From contig NC_067197.1 in the NCBI RefSeq assembly GCF_000699445.3, positions 12,468,152-12,532,151 on the forward strand: a stretch of DNA of 64,000 nucleotides. The letters run 5' to 3'. This stretch comes from Schistosoma haematobium (taxonomy: Eukaryota > Platyhelminthes > Trematoda > Strigeidida > Schistosomatidae). The notes beneath the pieces are model-generated. The model had not been told where the DNA came from, ran no database searches, and saw only the letters and a list, made by a program, of their open reading frames with translations. Below are positions 12,342-25,473 of the stretch, in pieces (the stretch's first letter is position 1; every line of letters begins with the position of its first letter). Both the position numbers and the translations under genes were made by a program.

Positions 12342-12836
12342 AACCTCAATGAAATATCTGACGATGGACGTGCAAAAATACAACTAGCTCAAAATACCAT
12401 TGAAATTGCATGTAATTTGATTTTAACATCGGAATCATTCTACAATAAAATTAAAAATAATTATAGTTTGCCACCTAAGATGGAACAATCAATCGATAAT
12501 AATCAAACCACATTAGATGAATCAAAATCAATGGAATCATTTACAGAGAATGTATTATCATTTCATTCTACATTTATATCAGAATTCAATGACCAATTAT
12601 TAAATTACTCATCTATGTTAAATAATCGTTTCAATGTTTATTTAAATGAAATTGGGACCGTTTTAAATGAAATACAACTTGACTTAAATCAATGGACGTC
12701 TTATGTTGATTCAAAATTACGTTTAGAAAAATGGTTGAACATGGTGGAATTTGATTGGAAAGTGAATCAATTAACTGATTCAGATGAAGTCGGAGATAAT
12801 TTGACGAATAAAATGTACTTTGTTACATTATACAAA
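12342..12836 (+). CDS. Giant spectrin-repeat protein, exon 4
   Basis: A 165-codon phase-0 exon between GACAAAAG and donor GTATGT at 12837. It begins NLNEISDDGRAKIQLAQ and ends KMYFVTLYK. Spectrin-like core: QWTSYVDSKLRLEKWLNM. The helical character and phase both match the neighbours. Confidence 0.85.
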
Positions 12837-13778
12837 GTATGTTATTACACATTACATGTTACATGTGATTATGTGTTATCATATATTTTCTTTGTTTTTT
12901 TTTTTCAGTTAATAATAAGTGAGAAGCGGTGACCAGTAGAGTCCAATCTGTGCCGGGTGTGAGACAGTCACCCACTTAAGGCAATGCATGAAAACTGTTA
13001 AAAATTACAAAAAAATATTTCTACTTATTAGTAGTGTTGAATTCTCTGTTCTAAAGAAATTTTGATTATCTTTGTAGACAATATCGACAAAAGAAACTTC
13101 TTTAATATTTCGGCTGATTTCTTAGTGTAATTAACTGTTACCGAGATTTCTATGAATTAAATATTTGTCCATGATTGTTTTCAGTAATTAGATTTGAAGA
13201 ATATATATATATCATAAACAAATTTTATGATTCGTGCTGATGCAAATAAAGAGGATAATCATTTTGTTAAAGTCTGTATTTCTGTCAACTGTAATAGTTT
13301 ATGTATCATTTAATTCCTTCAATTCGTCAAAGTTAAACAGATTTTGTTCGACTTTGAGTTAAGGTCATTCATGAATAGTACATTAACCTCAACCGTTACA
13401 TCTGGATGTGTAGTTTTCCAGTTTTCAATATGCTTTACTGTATTAATTTAGATTCTTCCTCGCTCTCTACAATCCTGTCTCTAGTTATTTCAAACAGTTC
13501 ACCAATTAGTCAATACCAGATTAGAATGTAAATTCTAGACAGGTAGATAGCTCAAAAAACAATGTAAACCTTATCAGAAGCAGTTCCGTGTCATTATACG
13601 TAAATATGTCTAAAGTTTTGTCCCAGCGTTCTAGGGATTTACTTTATTTAACAGGTCATATTTTTTAGATTCATATGTATTACATGTCGAAGTTTTCTCT
13701 ATTATTATTATTATTACTATTATTATTCATGCCAATATGGTCATTATAATTTTGTTTTTATAATCATATTTCTTTTAG
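12837..13778 (+). other. Intron 4 (0.9 kb)
   Basis: Contains a repeat fragment at about 12918-12985 that matches 43563-43625, and an (ATT)n run near 13700-13728. No gene seen. Confidence 0.7.
12918..12985. repeat. Dispersed repeat fragment, shared with 43.56 kb
   Basis: GTGAGAAGCGGTGACCAGTA and the following GGTGTGAGACAGT recur in diverged form at 43563-43625. Family not identified. Confidence 0.5.
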
Positions 13779-15518
13779 CAACGATTACAGGATATTGATT
13801 CCCATGAAAGTCTTCTTAACACTGTAATTAGTTGTGGAAATCAGTTCAGTCGAAGAAATTCAGACAATATGATTAGTACTACTGCTACTACTACTAATAA
13901 TAATGATCAAGTAGTTCTTCCTACTGAAGAAATTCAAAATTTTCGAAAACGTTTTGAATCACTTCAGAATTTCGTAAATACACGTTTAAAATTACACCAA
14001 AATCGTTTAGAAAGATATAAAAAATTTATGGAACATAATCAGAAATTTGAAGAATGGCTTTCTAATACAGAGACAAAACTTAATTATATGATAGAAGATA
14101 TCGTTGCAAGAATTGAACATTTAATTCCAGAAAGTGAATCCTATTCTATTACATCAAATAATGAATACAATCCGAATTTATCAATAGGGACTCAATTTAT
14201 TAATAAAGATAATCTATCAATATACATTGAAAAGATTGATAAATTATGGTTATCTATCATGAATAATGCTGAAAGTCAATTAGACACATTAAATTCAGTA
14301 TTTCTATCAATTGAAAAAGAAGTAGAACATCCAGAGAACTTCCAAATAAAGATTACTAACTTTAAAAATCATATATTTCTTAATTTAAAACAAAAGATTA
14401 ATGATCTTATCAAAAATTTAAAAGAATATCAACATTACAACGAAGAATTTTTAAATCAACTGTCAAGGTCACAAACTTATATGAATAATCAAGAAAAAAG
14501 AATTATTCTATTTTCAACACGACAATTATGTAATTCTATGCCAGATTCAATAATGATGTTAATTGGTGGTGATAGTATAGTTAATTTACCTGATAATTTA
14601 GATGGTAAATTATTTTATGTTCAAACATTAAAACAAATTTCAAATGATTTAAATCATTCAGAATGTTCTAATTCCATCCAATTGTTACATGATTCCCGGG
14701 AACAATTAATTTCAATATTGAATAGAATTAAACAAACAAGTTTATCTCAACAAAATATTCTTATAATAAATAATGATTATTTAGATAAACATTTAAATTA
14801 TATAAATAATTATTTGAAAAGATTAAAGAAATATTGTGAAGATTTAACACAATGTTGGCAATTAGCAGTAGATAATCATTTGAAATTTCAAGAAACGTTT
14901 CAATCATGTTCAATGGAATTTCAAATGATCAAATCAGAGTTTATTGAAGGTTGTCCATTTAATGATGAAATGGAATTAACTAATACATTAAATAATAATG
15001 ATAATAATAATCATGAAATATCTTCGAAAACAAAATGGAATAGAACCGATCAAATTTATCATCATTTCTTAGGATGGTTATCAAATTTAATAAATAAACT
15101 TGATCGATTCACTGTAATATCTTATCAATCTTGTATAGAATTATTACGAATTACTTCATTAACAACTAGCTTAAAAGGATATAATTTAATGAATGAACAA
15201 TTAATTGGATTAAAAAAATCAGCTGATCAATTATCAACTGATCTTGTTGAATTATATCATCGAATTGAATTAACAATGATTGAACATTTAAAAATGGATC
15301 AAGAGAAATATGAATTAAGAAATTGGTTAAATGAACATGAACAAAAATTAATTGAATTGAATAAACCATTAGAAGTGGTTTTATCATTTGATAATATCAT
15401 TTCATCATCATCAACATCATCGGAATCTTTGAGATCATCTTCATTTTCATTAAACGCAATTTTATCATCATGGTCTATGTTATTGAATGAAAGACAATCA
15501 AATTTACAAAGTTTCCGA
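13779..15518 (+). CDS. Giant spectrin-repeat protein, exon 5
   Basis: A 580-codon phase-0 exon between TTCTTTTAG and donor GTAAAT at 15519. It begins QRLQDIDSHESLLN and ends RQSNLQSFR. It holds about five helical repeats (KFEEWLSNTETKLNYMIED, KLWLSIMNNAESQLDTL, LTQCWQLAVDNHLKFQE, FLGWLSNLINKLDRF, LRNWLNEHEQKLIEL). A Ser-rich loop (SSSSTSSESLRSSSFS) sits near the end. Base composition is very AT-rich, as in the neighbouring exons. Confidence 0.9.
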
Positions 15519-15589
15519 GTAAATAAATATTATCAGAATGGGGATTTGTGGAGATTATAATAATCTTAATAGTTGAATTCATGAGTCCA

Positions 15590-15735
15590 TCTAAGCTAGA
15601 CTACCAATAAAAACCTGGAACTACCAAATGGTCGTTTCATTCTAGCATGAGACTCATGAGCAATGCGCAACCACGATCCCACACCTAGGACTCGGACTCA
15701 AGACCTTCGGTTTCGCTCGCGAACGCCTAACCTCA
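15590..15735 (-). repeat. Sm-alpha-like SINE, antisense arm of an inverted pair
   Basis: The minus strand reads an A-box region, a B box (complement of AGGACTCGGACTCA, 15687-15700), then a hammerhead core in which CUGANGA has become CTCATGA while GAAA is kept. It abuts a sense copy. Confidence 0.7.
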
Positions 15736-15744
15736 AGATTACTG

Positions 15745-15868
15745 AGCCGTCATCCAACGGTGGATGCGTGCTGCTGAGGAGTTCTATACTAGGACGAAAC
15801 GGCCGTCTAGGGTTGTCAGGTTTTCAATGGCAATCTAACTTAGAGCGACTCATGAACTCAACTATTAA
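15745..15868 (+). repeat. Sm-alpha-like SINE, sense arm with hammerhead core
   Basis: Only the 3' half is present. CTGAGGA (15774-15780), stem II GTTCTATACTAGGAC (15781-15795), GAAA (15796-15799) and CGGCCGTC (15800-15807) form a complete catalytic core, but stem I pairs poorly. The 3' tail TTTCAATGGCAATCTAAC follows. Confidence 0.75.
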
Positions 15869-17267
15869 ATAATAATTATTTGCTTTACTAATAATAATAA
15901 CTGATATTAAACAAGAGAGTTTATTAAAAATCAGGAATTATATTGTTAGATAATAGTGGATAAACCGAAAAATAGTGGAACATTTTAAACTATACAGTGA
16001 ATTAATAAATTTGTTCATTCTGTGTAATTATTCAATAATTGATATATGATATTTTCATATTGTTCTATTTATAAGCTTCTATTGGACTGATAAACTGTTG
16101 AACTGTTCTGAATCTTTCCCGAATTGTCATTAGGATTTCTTGGTCGTAGTTTTCAGTCATTTGCATCATTCGTTAAAGAGAAGACTGTTAGTTCAATCTG
16201 CGTAAGCCAACTAGTAATTAGCGAACTCTGTAATTTTCTGACCTGATTAGGTGAACATAAAATTGATCGGAGGTCGTAACACACTGTTGATCAAACAGCT
16301 ATTGCTCCGACCTGGCTTAAGACTTTTCAGCAGTGTTCACTTACTACCTTTTATTGAAGTGAACTCAACGATCTTTAAGTTTTATAATGGACTTTGAAAC
16401 TATTGAGCGTTTAAGTCTATATTCAGCGTTCTACACTTCGCACTCTAATCTGATTATGCGATAGCACAATTCTTATTCATTACCATGGATGTTCTATTAC
16501 TGCCTCACTTCTACATCGGCTAAATTCACTAATCACAGCGTTTAATTAATTAATGGTATCGTTCTCATTCCAAATAAAAATGAGATATTCACCAATTAAC
16601 ATTGATTACATCGGGATATACTTTGGATATAAATTAATGACTGAATCAAATCCTGAAGTAAATCTATTCTCATAGATTCTCATTGGGTTTAGAATTTTTA
16701 TTGAAAGTAATTCGTCAGTTACTTAAATTTCATAAGGTCATTAAAAAGTGACTGGAAAAAAAAATGGGTGAGTCACCTTGTGTATTGCTTTTCTTTTTGA
16801 GACTCGGATATAGGATCAATCGCGAGTTAAGAATAGTCATCTCTTCTTCAATGAGTATTGTTTTTATAATGTATATCTGTGTAGTAGAGTATAAAGCTCG
16901 ATGAAAATCTAATTCATCTGTGAAATTCACTTGATTCAAATGGATTAGTGTAAAAATATTAAAACCACAAAACTGAATGATTAAATTTTGTGTTTCTACC
17001 GAATACAATAGATATTAGCTTGATTGATACAATCTTTCTTATGATATAAATCTCATCTTCAATTCATCAAAACAATCATGATTATGACTAAAGTTGATAA
17101 AATGCGAAAACGTTTAGGATCAATAACTCATCGATCAATTGTCAAGTCACACTGAAACCATCGACGAACGATTACTATTCACCTAACTAATTAATTGGTA
17201 AACGTTTCTTATTATCATAAAATTGTTTTTAACATTTCAACCTTTTCTCTTTTATTTTTCCTCATAG

Positions 17268-18041
17268 CGAGTATTCCAGAATCTATCTTCACGCAGTCAA
17301 CACTTAAGATCATTTGAAGAACGTCAAACTTTAGTTATTTCAAATTATAAAACTTACATAGTCGATCGTGTAAATAAATCAGTCATTTCTGATGACATTA
17401 AACAAATTATTTCTAATGTATCAAATATTGAATTGAACACAGATTATAGCAATTTGATAAATTATAACAAAGAGTTGATAAGTAAAATTGAAAAAGTCAT
17501 TAATCAAGACACTAAATTTAATGATTTAGCTCAGTCATTATTATCTGAGATCAATACACTCTCAGATAATCTTCGTATTCTGGAAGAAGATTTTTGCGAC
17601 ATGAAATCTCATATTGTGATGGATAATAATAATAATAAATCAGTGGTCAATTCACAAGAGTTGTTATGGACACGTGATCTAGTCCAGTATAAAATCAATG
17701 AATTAAATCAACAAACACGAGATGTTTCCTTAAAGAATATCCATGAAAAATTGAACATACTCGAAGAGATGTTCAATAGTTTAATTCGTTTAAATAATCC
17801 AGAGAAAAATTTGGCAAGTGAATTAATTATTTCAATGAAAAGTCAATTGAGTAAATTAACCGAAAGAATTGATCAACAGTCAGCTTTATTATCTTTGATA
17901 CTTAATCAAATGACAGATATGTCTGAAAAGATTGTTCAACATAAAGAATGGTTTTCTCACTTGCTGATTAAAGTAGAATCAATTGAAACGGAGTTACCTG
18001 TTGACTTAGAGTCTAAAAAGACATTATTAGTACAATATCAG
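17268..18041 (+). CDS. Giant spectrin-repeat protein, exon 6
   Basis: A 258-codon phase-0 exon between CCTCATAG and donor GTAAGA at 18042. It begins RVFQNLSSRSQHLRSFEE and ends KKTLLVQYQ. Coiled, with LLWTRDLVQYKINELNQQ and HKEWFSHLLIKVESIE as repeat landmarks. Confidence 0.88.
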
Positions 18042-19705
18042 GTAAGAGATATATTTTTACAGAAGTAATGATGAAATTAAGCGTCATTGACATCGCTATA
18101 ATTATTTATTCCAGTTCATAAGTTCTTATAAGTTAATAATCTTTAAAATAAATAATTTATAAAATTTGAAAGATGCTTATTTTCACTCAAAAGATCAAAT
18201 GTCATCGCTTCTCCTATCATGTAGATGAGATAAAGAATGATTCATCCTGAAGTAGAACACAAAGGAACTTTCAGTAGATGCTAATTTTCTCGTAGACTAT
18301 TTTGAATAACTATGGATTGTAATTTTTTTTTACTATGATCTTATTCTTACAAGTCACTGTAGTTTAGTTTGTAAGTGTTTATATCTTCTCGTTGTTTATG
18401 TTGGATTCTGCAATCGATTAGTCCCTGTTGGTGTATGTTCATCTCATCCTCAACCGATCATCTTGATATTACCATTCAGTTATAAATTAAGTAAGTCAGC
18501 GAATAACGCTTTGGCGTTTGAGGTATTGGGTTCATGTCTCACTGTTGACAACAACACGGAGCTAGATGTGTGTTATGTCCCAACAAGAATAATGAATGAT
18601 AACTTTTGGGATCTATTTACGGACCAATACTAAACGTATATTTCTATTGTATAGTTATTAAGTAACTAAACTATGCATATTCATATTCCTCTTATTATAA
18701 GCTTTATGTCGACCCATAAACTATTATTATACTTTTTACCATTCTTGAGTTATACCCAGTATATTAATTATTACCTCCCTCATTCACAGCTACATCTGGC
18801 TAATTCTTGTACAAATGTTTTTGCATATTTTATTGGTACGTTGTGGTCTGTTTGATTGGTATATAAACTCAGTATGTTTGAAATATAGTGATTCATATTG
18901 CAGAGGCTCGGATTGGTGTTCTGGACTTAACTGGCTAGGCTAGGCAGGAAGCAGGACCAATCATAACTCTAGGCTGCTCGCACATGTTTTACGCGTCCTT
19001 GGTCCGATCGATAATTCACTGCTCCCTAATTGACGGTCACAAGTATCACTGGATGAAAACAGATAATAGCACTGAGTAGTTATATTGTCCTGGTTTGACA
19101 CTTTGTACTGTAGTATACCGCTTTTGCCTATGTGTGAATTGGAAACCTGAGACCTTCATATCCACATATTTTTCAATCGAAAGAATAAAAGTTGGTCACT
19201 GCCTAAAAGCTGCAAACGGAATCTACGGAGCTAAATAGTGAAGAATATAGTGAGATTTCCAGTGTAACTTATTTTTATCTCTCTCGTGATTACTCACTAA
19301 CGAGCAGAAACAAAATAGCCATGTTAGGTTTACAACAGAAGTATTCCTTATTCCAAGTATTATTTTATATTTGTCAAATTTGACTATTAACGTCAGGATG
19401 ACCGATGAGACTGCACATGTAGGTTTATTGGAGTCCATGAAGCATTTGTAAGATTTAGTGAAACCAATTTGAGAATCAAATCAATTTCCTGGAAGTATGG
19501 GTTTTTATGTCATGTATAAAACATACGAATACAACATAGAGTGGTCAAACTGCAGTTAATTTATTACTCGTATTATACCAGTAAGAATAAATCCCACACT
19601 GAAGCGTTTAACTATAACGGATTCAAAAACCTAAATAATTCTCATAAATCTATAAGGTTCTTGCATGTTATTTTTACACTCATCTATTTTCACTACTTTG
19701 CCCAG
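18042..19705 (+). other. Intron 6 (1.7 kb)
   Basis: A diverged repeat at about 18410-18480 (TTAGTCCCTGTTGGTGTATG) recurs at 57767-57795. A tRNA-like patch (GGTATTGGGTTCATGTCTC) lies near 18520-18540. Nothing else supported. Confidence 0.65.
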
Positions 19706-20755
19706 GATATTCTAACTGAAACTACGGAACACATTTCAGAAATAAATGTCATCTTAAAAGATTGTTGCTGTAACACTGCTACATCATTTGTTTCTGAGAA
19801 ATCAGAAAAAATTACTGAAGAGTCAACAGATCTCAATTTGAATCCATTATCACATCCAGTTAAAATGTATCCTGTTGATGTTCAATTAGTCAAAAGTTTA
19901 AAATCACTTCATTATGATATGAATCAAGCATTGGAAAGAGTAAATTTAAATGTAACTCGATGGAAGCGTGCTATAACTCGGCATGAGAATTTAATTGAAT
20001 CTTTGAAAAATCTTGAGATAATTTTAACAAGATGTATTGTTAATACTTTCTATTGTGCTAAGTATATGTTGAATTTAGAGATGGACATGAATGATGTGAC
20101 TACACTGCTTAGATTTCCTGTAAGTAGTGTACTTTCTAAATGCGTAAATATTATACAAACACATGTCAGTACTGATTTAGATGAAGTCAACAGATTATTG
20201 GATGAGATCAACTTGACTTATGATAGTGTCGTACAAGATACATGTCCAGAAAACATGAATATCATCAAATTACAAATTAGGAAAGATCAAAATCAGTTTA
20301 CAAATTTAGAACATAAAATACACACATTACAAGCTTATTTAACTAATCTCAATGATCGTATTGAGTTATTCACATCCATTGATAATAATTTGAATGAACG
20401 AATCTACAGCCTTTCTAATCGTCTTAAATCTGAAAGTATGAATTTATGTTCAACTCAAATTCAAGAAATTAAAAGATATCTTAATATTTGGCGTGGAATT
20501 AATGAAAAATTCAAACAAATCCATCAAGATTATATGAATGAATTCAAGCCTTTAATCAAAGAATTTCAACACTTGAAAGTTGAGCATTTACAATTTTTAG
20601 AATTGTATCAGAAAAATTTCTCATTTGAATCTAAATCAGTTACAAATGAGGATCATTATTTGCTGGAACAATTACCTACTATTGAATCAATCACAATTCA
20701 ATCTATTTTTGAAGAACGAAGTAATAAACTGCTAGAGATTATTGAATTTATTAAT
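19706..20755 (+). CDS. Giant spectrin-repeat protein, exon 7
   Basis: A 350-codon phase-0 exon between TTTGCCCAG and donor GTAAGT at 20756. It begins DILTETTEHISEINVIL and ends SNKLLEIIEFIN. Upstream in-frame codons back to 19541 are intronic. About three helical repeats, with VTRWKRAITRHENLIESL and YLNIWRGINEKFKQIHQD as landmarks. Confidence 0.88.
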
Positions 20756-22603
20756 GTAAGTTTTTAATATATGTCAATAGTGAGGTTTAAGGTCATCATT
20801 ATACGTAGTGTCGAACTCTTCCAGAAGTTTTTTTTGCTACATATGAGGCTAAATTACTTTAATCGAATAGTGTTGCGTAGTTAGTTGTAAGCGATTTGCA
20901 AAGATTTTGAACTATTAGTTTCGCAGTAGTTAGCACTCGACGATGAAGTGTATATTTAAAATCTTTTAACAACTGTCTTTCCAAGTGATATTCGAGCCCA
21001 CATAATTACACAGTGTTATAGCCCCCAAATATATTAGTACGACCGAGGTTGGGGAGTCATCTCTCCCTCTCGAAATGTTCGCATATGGTCACACGTATAC
21101 AGCCACTACCAGGGAAGTCCTACTCAATGCCTCTTCGCGACAGGGTGTTGTTTGAGAAATTATGCGGACGAAATGCGAGTGTCTGGCGCTTCAACCGAGT
21201 TGGTGGTAGATATGGAGGGTCCATCTAGGGGATTTGAGAAACCTTGACTCCGAACCAATGTTGCATATGGGCTCCAGGATCCTGAAGGAATAAATGGCAT
21301 ATGAACCTATTTTTGGTCACCGACCACCATGAGACTGCATCTCCTAACGTTGCTGCACAGAGTTTTGGATTAGACTTTTACGTCAAAGGCTTGTAAAAGC
21401 CACGTACTTCGGTTTGAACGCACGAGCAGTATTCCAGCCCTCACACAAATCATTCGATTTATGTGGACCATATATATTTGGTGCCTCCGTGTACCAGTGT
21501 TTATGTGTTCAAATACATAAATAAATAAATAAGTAAATAAATAAATAAATACAGTGGTATTACAAGTGAGTTACTCCATCCCATGATTGACCTCATGTAA
21601 TTTTGTTGTGTATTTGTTTGTATGTATTCATGAAGTGGTGATCGGTGCGATTATCGTCCAACACTTTATTCTTATCAGTGAAAAAATTTAAGGTTAAACA
21701 GATACTTAAAAACAAACAACTTGAAAATTTTCTGACTGAGAAATTGGTTATTTATTCTTGTTATGACACACGGTTTCCGAGTCATTTACAAATACACAAA
21801 ACTTCCTATATGCAAGCTACAGCTGGCTACTGAGTGAGGAAATTAGGGTGAAGAATGAAGCCCTTTGGGTCAAACCGATTCACTAACATGAGCACTCGTC
21901 TACATGTCTACTCAGAAAATAAATCCATTTCTTGGCTAATAACATACACTTATCATCAGACTTTTAATTGCTACAACGTGGCATTGTAATCTGGTAACTT
22001 TTGATTGGTTCACTTTATAAATTCTTAGCTATTTTCCAAAAAGATGTATTTGACATTCTAAATTTCTTTTTCGAAAAAAAAGTATAGCATGTTAAGCTTT
22101 GCTGTACATTTCCATAAAGATTTTTGGACAACGTACACTCATATTCTGTTGTAGTAGCTCTACCCGCTGAAAGATGACTAGGTGATACAGATAGATAGAT
22201 TCTTTCAGTAAGTTATGTAATGTTAACCACTCAAAAATGAATTGTATCTTGAAAGGTGAATTCCGTAAGAAGCACCATTTTCCTGCAAGATTATAGATAC
22301 ATCTTACGGACGAGTGTCAATTAGCTTGAAAATTAGACCCTTCAGATTTTCTTAATGACTATCTCCGACCATCCCATATGCACACTATGTCGAACCATTT
22401 AGATTAGTGAGCACAATGATGCTTGACTGACAGACATCCATCAACGCTCAAAAGCTGCCGGACAAGCATGACATGGGTCACCACCTAGTGATCACTCAGT
22501 TATCAAAGATGAGATATTTACACCACTTCATAATTTATTTGTAACAGACTTTACTTTATGAATATACTGATAATCGAACACAATGACAATTTCTCCCATT
22601 TAG
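20756..22603 (+). other. Intron 7 (1.8 kb)
   Basis: Holds a non-LTR 3'-end copy at about 20990-21552. The stretch 22300-22500 is less AT-rich and may be another old repeat, but I cannot name it. Confidence 0.7.
20990..21552 (+). mobile_element. Non-LTR retrotransposon 3' end, copy A
   Basis: The 560-bp segment matches 37375-37880 over most of its length: CACACGTATACAGCC, CCAGGGAAGTCCTACTCA, CTGCATCTCCTAACG, then TATATATTTGGTGCCTCC. It ends in a (TAAA/TAAG)n tail at 21520-21552, as expected for the 3' end of a LINE on the + strand. No open frame survives. Confidence 0.75.
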
Positions 22604-22882
22604 GCGGTCATTAAATCAATCGATGTCATCAGTTCCACCTGGTCTCAATCTGAACGAAAATTCATTCATTGTCGCTCTTGGATTAATGGACTATCAAAAA
22701 AATTCATGCAAATTTCTCAAACCAACTTGAAAACTGATATTATTACTACACCTAACACTTCAGATGGAGGGGAAGCAGTAGTAACTGAACCCAGTAACCA
22801 GTCGTCACCAGTATCGCCTTCTGGTCATATTTTAAATCAGTTAGATCAATACACAGCTCAAACTTGTTTATCACTTCTAAAA
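22604..22882 (+). CDS. Giant spectrin-repeat protein, exon 8
   Basis: A 93-codon phase-0 exon between CCCATTTAG and donor GTGAGT at 22883. It begins AVIKSIDVISSTWSQSERK and ends AQTCLSLLK, with CRSWINGLSKKFMQI as the helical core. Confidence 0.85.
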
Positions 22883-24070
22883 GTGAGTGTAGTTCATACT
22901 TTACCTTTGTATTTACATGAGTATTTCAAATCTTCTTTCATCGTTGTGATATTGAAAAACTCAACCATATTTGTTAGGTTTGCATCTAACAGGAAGTTTC
23001 TAAACAACAGTGATTAAACTTCATCGGAATAAGGTTGATGTTAGTTGGTGACGAAGACCCTGTAAAGATTATAGGCTTAAAACTAATGTGATTTCATTTG
23101 TGCGAACCTAGCTTTTTTGTTTCACTAGAATGAATAATTCAAGATGTAAGCAGTATTTAGTCATATCAAACTATTCTTCCACTGAATATTTTACTTTCCA
23201 TTGTTAATTGTTTCATAATTAAACAATTTTCTGATTAAACAATAAGTTGATTAAATTCTTTGGTAGAGCTCACTTTTGCCAGAAGAGTGAGCTGACAACT
23301 GAGTAAGCGCTGAAGATGCATTTACGTTTGATAACGAAGCTGTTTGGCAATAACCTACAACACGGGAGTGAAATTCTGACAATCTATTACTTCGAACTAA
23401 AGGTTGATAGAGTGCAGTTTTTGATGTATTTGAGTATGTGAATGATTTTTTTAAAAAAAGAACACGGTTCTCGAAATAATAACAACAAGAAGTGAACGTT
23501 TACAGTGTGATAAGTTAGAGTGAATAGCTAAGATTCATTTCCTTCCAATTATCATACAATTAGTAATATTTTAACATCAAAATTAAAATATAGTCTGATG
23601 CCTATGCTTTCCGCTGAAATAAAGTCTGTTTAAGAATTAATTTGCTGACATTTATCAGTACTGTGTAGCTGTATGTCTAATTATTGTGAATTCAGAGAAA
23701 GTTTAAAAGGTTATACTACACGATATGGAAGGTATTGGAATATTAATGTAAACAGTAGTAATCAAAAATCGTGGGGTCTAAAATAAAGTTACTTTATTCA
23801 ATGCTTTCAAGTTATGTATATCTTGCCCTTATCTAAAGTGAGCAAATATTTATTGAAATATAAGGTTTGTGGGTATATATATATGGCTGCGTCGTTGATA
23901 CATACTACTGAGTACTTATCTTAAACTAGGGAGAAACTTTTCACAATGCTCCATGATTTTTTATAGTTATCTTCAGTCGATCTCGCAAATAACGTTTTAC
24001 AAACTGAACATTTATGTTAATGATATGATCTTTTGTTATCTGATCACAGTAATATCTTAATATTTCACAG
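22883..24070 (+). other. Intron 8 (1.2 kb)
   Basis: AT-rich and non-coding. Nothing recognised beyond a short (TA) patch at 23875-23884. Confidence 0.7.
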
Positions 24071-24595
24071 GAATTTCAAACTGAACTGAATCAAAATAAT
24101 TTATATTTTGATGAATATCGTAATGCATTGTACAATGTTCAATCGTTAGATTCAACGATCGACTGTTTGTATAATATATTCAAACAATTTGATGTTGACA
24201 TTAATGATGATTTAAAATTGAATCATTCTAATTTAATACATAAATTAAGCGAAGAACTTGAACAGTTTCAAATGAGTTGGGAACAATTACAAACTGAAGT
24301 GAATACTACACATCAAACGATGTATCAACATTTAGAACAAGTGGAACTATTTAATTGTAAACAATTATCTGTACGCAAATTACTCACAGAAATCGAACAA
24401 AAAGCTTGTCTAGGACCTTTTTCAACTTCTAGTGTGGTGGATTTTAATGAATTGGAAAAGGATACAATGAATTGTTTAAATGAACAATATGTTGATGAAG
24501 TTGATAGTAATAATAATAATCAAGGTGAAAATAGTTATGTTGTCATCTTTGACAAACTTATGATTGCTCAACAAAGTATTGTGGATTGGTGGGAG
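24071..24595 (+). CDS. Giant spectrin-repeat protein, exon 9
   Basis: A 175-codon phase-0 exon between TTTCACAG and donor GTAAGT at 24596. It begins EFQTELNQNNLYFDEYRN and ends AQQSIVDWWE. The helix QFQMSWEQLQTEVNTTHQ marks a spectrin repeat. Confidence 0.88.
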
Positions 24596-25335
24596 GTAAG
24601 TTGTATTATGATTTATACGGATACCCATTAATTGACAACAAACTGTCTCCTCTGTTTATTTTTTATACTTATTGCGATGTTCATAGAATCTGTGTGACTC
24701 ATTCTGTAAATGACTAAAATTGTTACGGTCTGCGATCACTCGATTTAAGATAAAATCGCTTCCTATACTTTTGTCCATCAAACAATACGAGAAAGGGTAA
24801 TAAATCAGTAGGAAGCTGCAAGTGACAAACCGAATAAATAGGTACACAATCCATTAAAATATATACACTTAATCTTCTAATCAAGAGCAGGGTATGTTGG
24901 CTTCGGTCCTGACTTATAGTATAATTGGCTTCCTTCATTAATGTCTCTTTCCTTTTTCTCATTAATTTCGTAGATTCTTATTGTCCAAATAATCCCCATC
25001 GGGATGTTTCGTTTCAATATGTTTCTTGTGATATGAACCGGTATACTGTTATGATAGATGATCCGATTTGGCTCATTATTTTTGGAGGATTTATCTTCCA
25101 GCCAAATAGGTCCAAGGTTCAAACTCTACTTCATGTACCTTAACTGATCAATATCGCTAGCCGTCAGTGTTGAATATATAAACCTGTTCCTAGTAGATAT
25201 GCTGTTTTAGACACTTTTTTATCAGCCGGAACAGTTTCCTTTTCTCTCTGTGTGTGTTGAAATCTATTTTTCCTCCTTCCTTGCCTTTCCTTTGTTTTTT
25301 AATTACTTTTGTAATCTTTAAAACATAAAATACAG
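24596..25335 (+). other. Intron 9 (0.7 kb)
   Basis: Non-coding. Overlapping short open frames on both strands look like chance. Nothing recognised. Confidence 0.7.
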
Positions 25336-25473
25336 GCTTTTATTCAACAAATTGAAGAAGAAATTCCTCGAATCAAAGATGAATTGAAAACGATTAACAG
25401 TATTATCTTTCCCACCCCCACTGGATTACTGAATCAATTGTTACATGTGGAAGAGATCTTAGCTAAAGCTCAT
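25336..25473 (+). CDS. Giant spectrin-repeat protein, exon 10
   Basis: A 46-codon phase-0 exon between AAATACAG and donor GTAAGT at 25474. It reads AFIQQIEEEIPRIKDELK to HVEEILAKAH, a single helical segment continuing the repeat begun in exon 9. Confidence 0.82.

Larger units (their letters stand above)
15519..17267 (+). other. Intron 5 (1.7 kb)
   Basis: Contains a head-to-head SINE pair (15590-15870). From 15880 to 17250 no gene or clear repeat was recognised. Confidence 0.75.

Noticed and set aside
24656..25143. Cluster of overlapping frames on both strands in intron 9
   Set aside because: No splice-consistent phase, no helical repeat pattern, no motif; likely chance.
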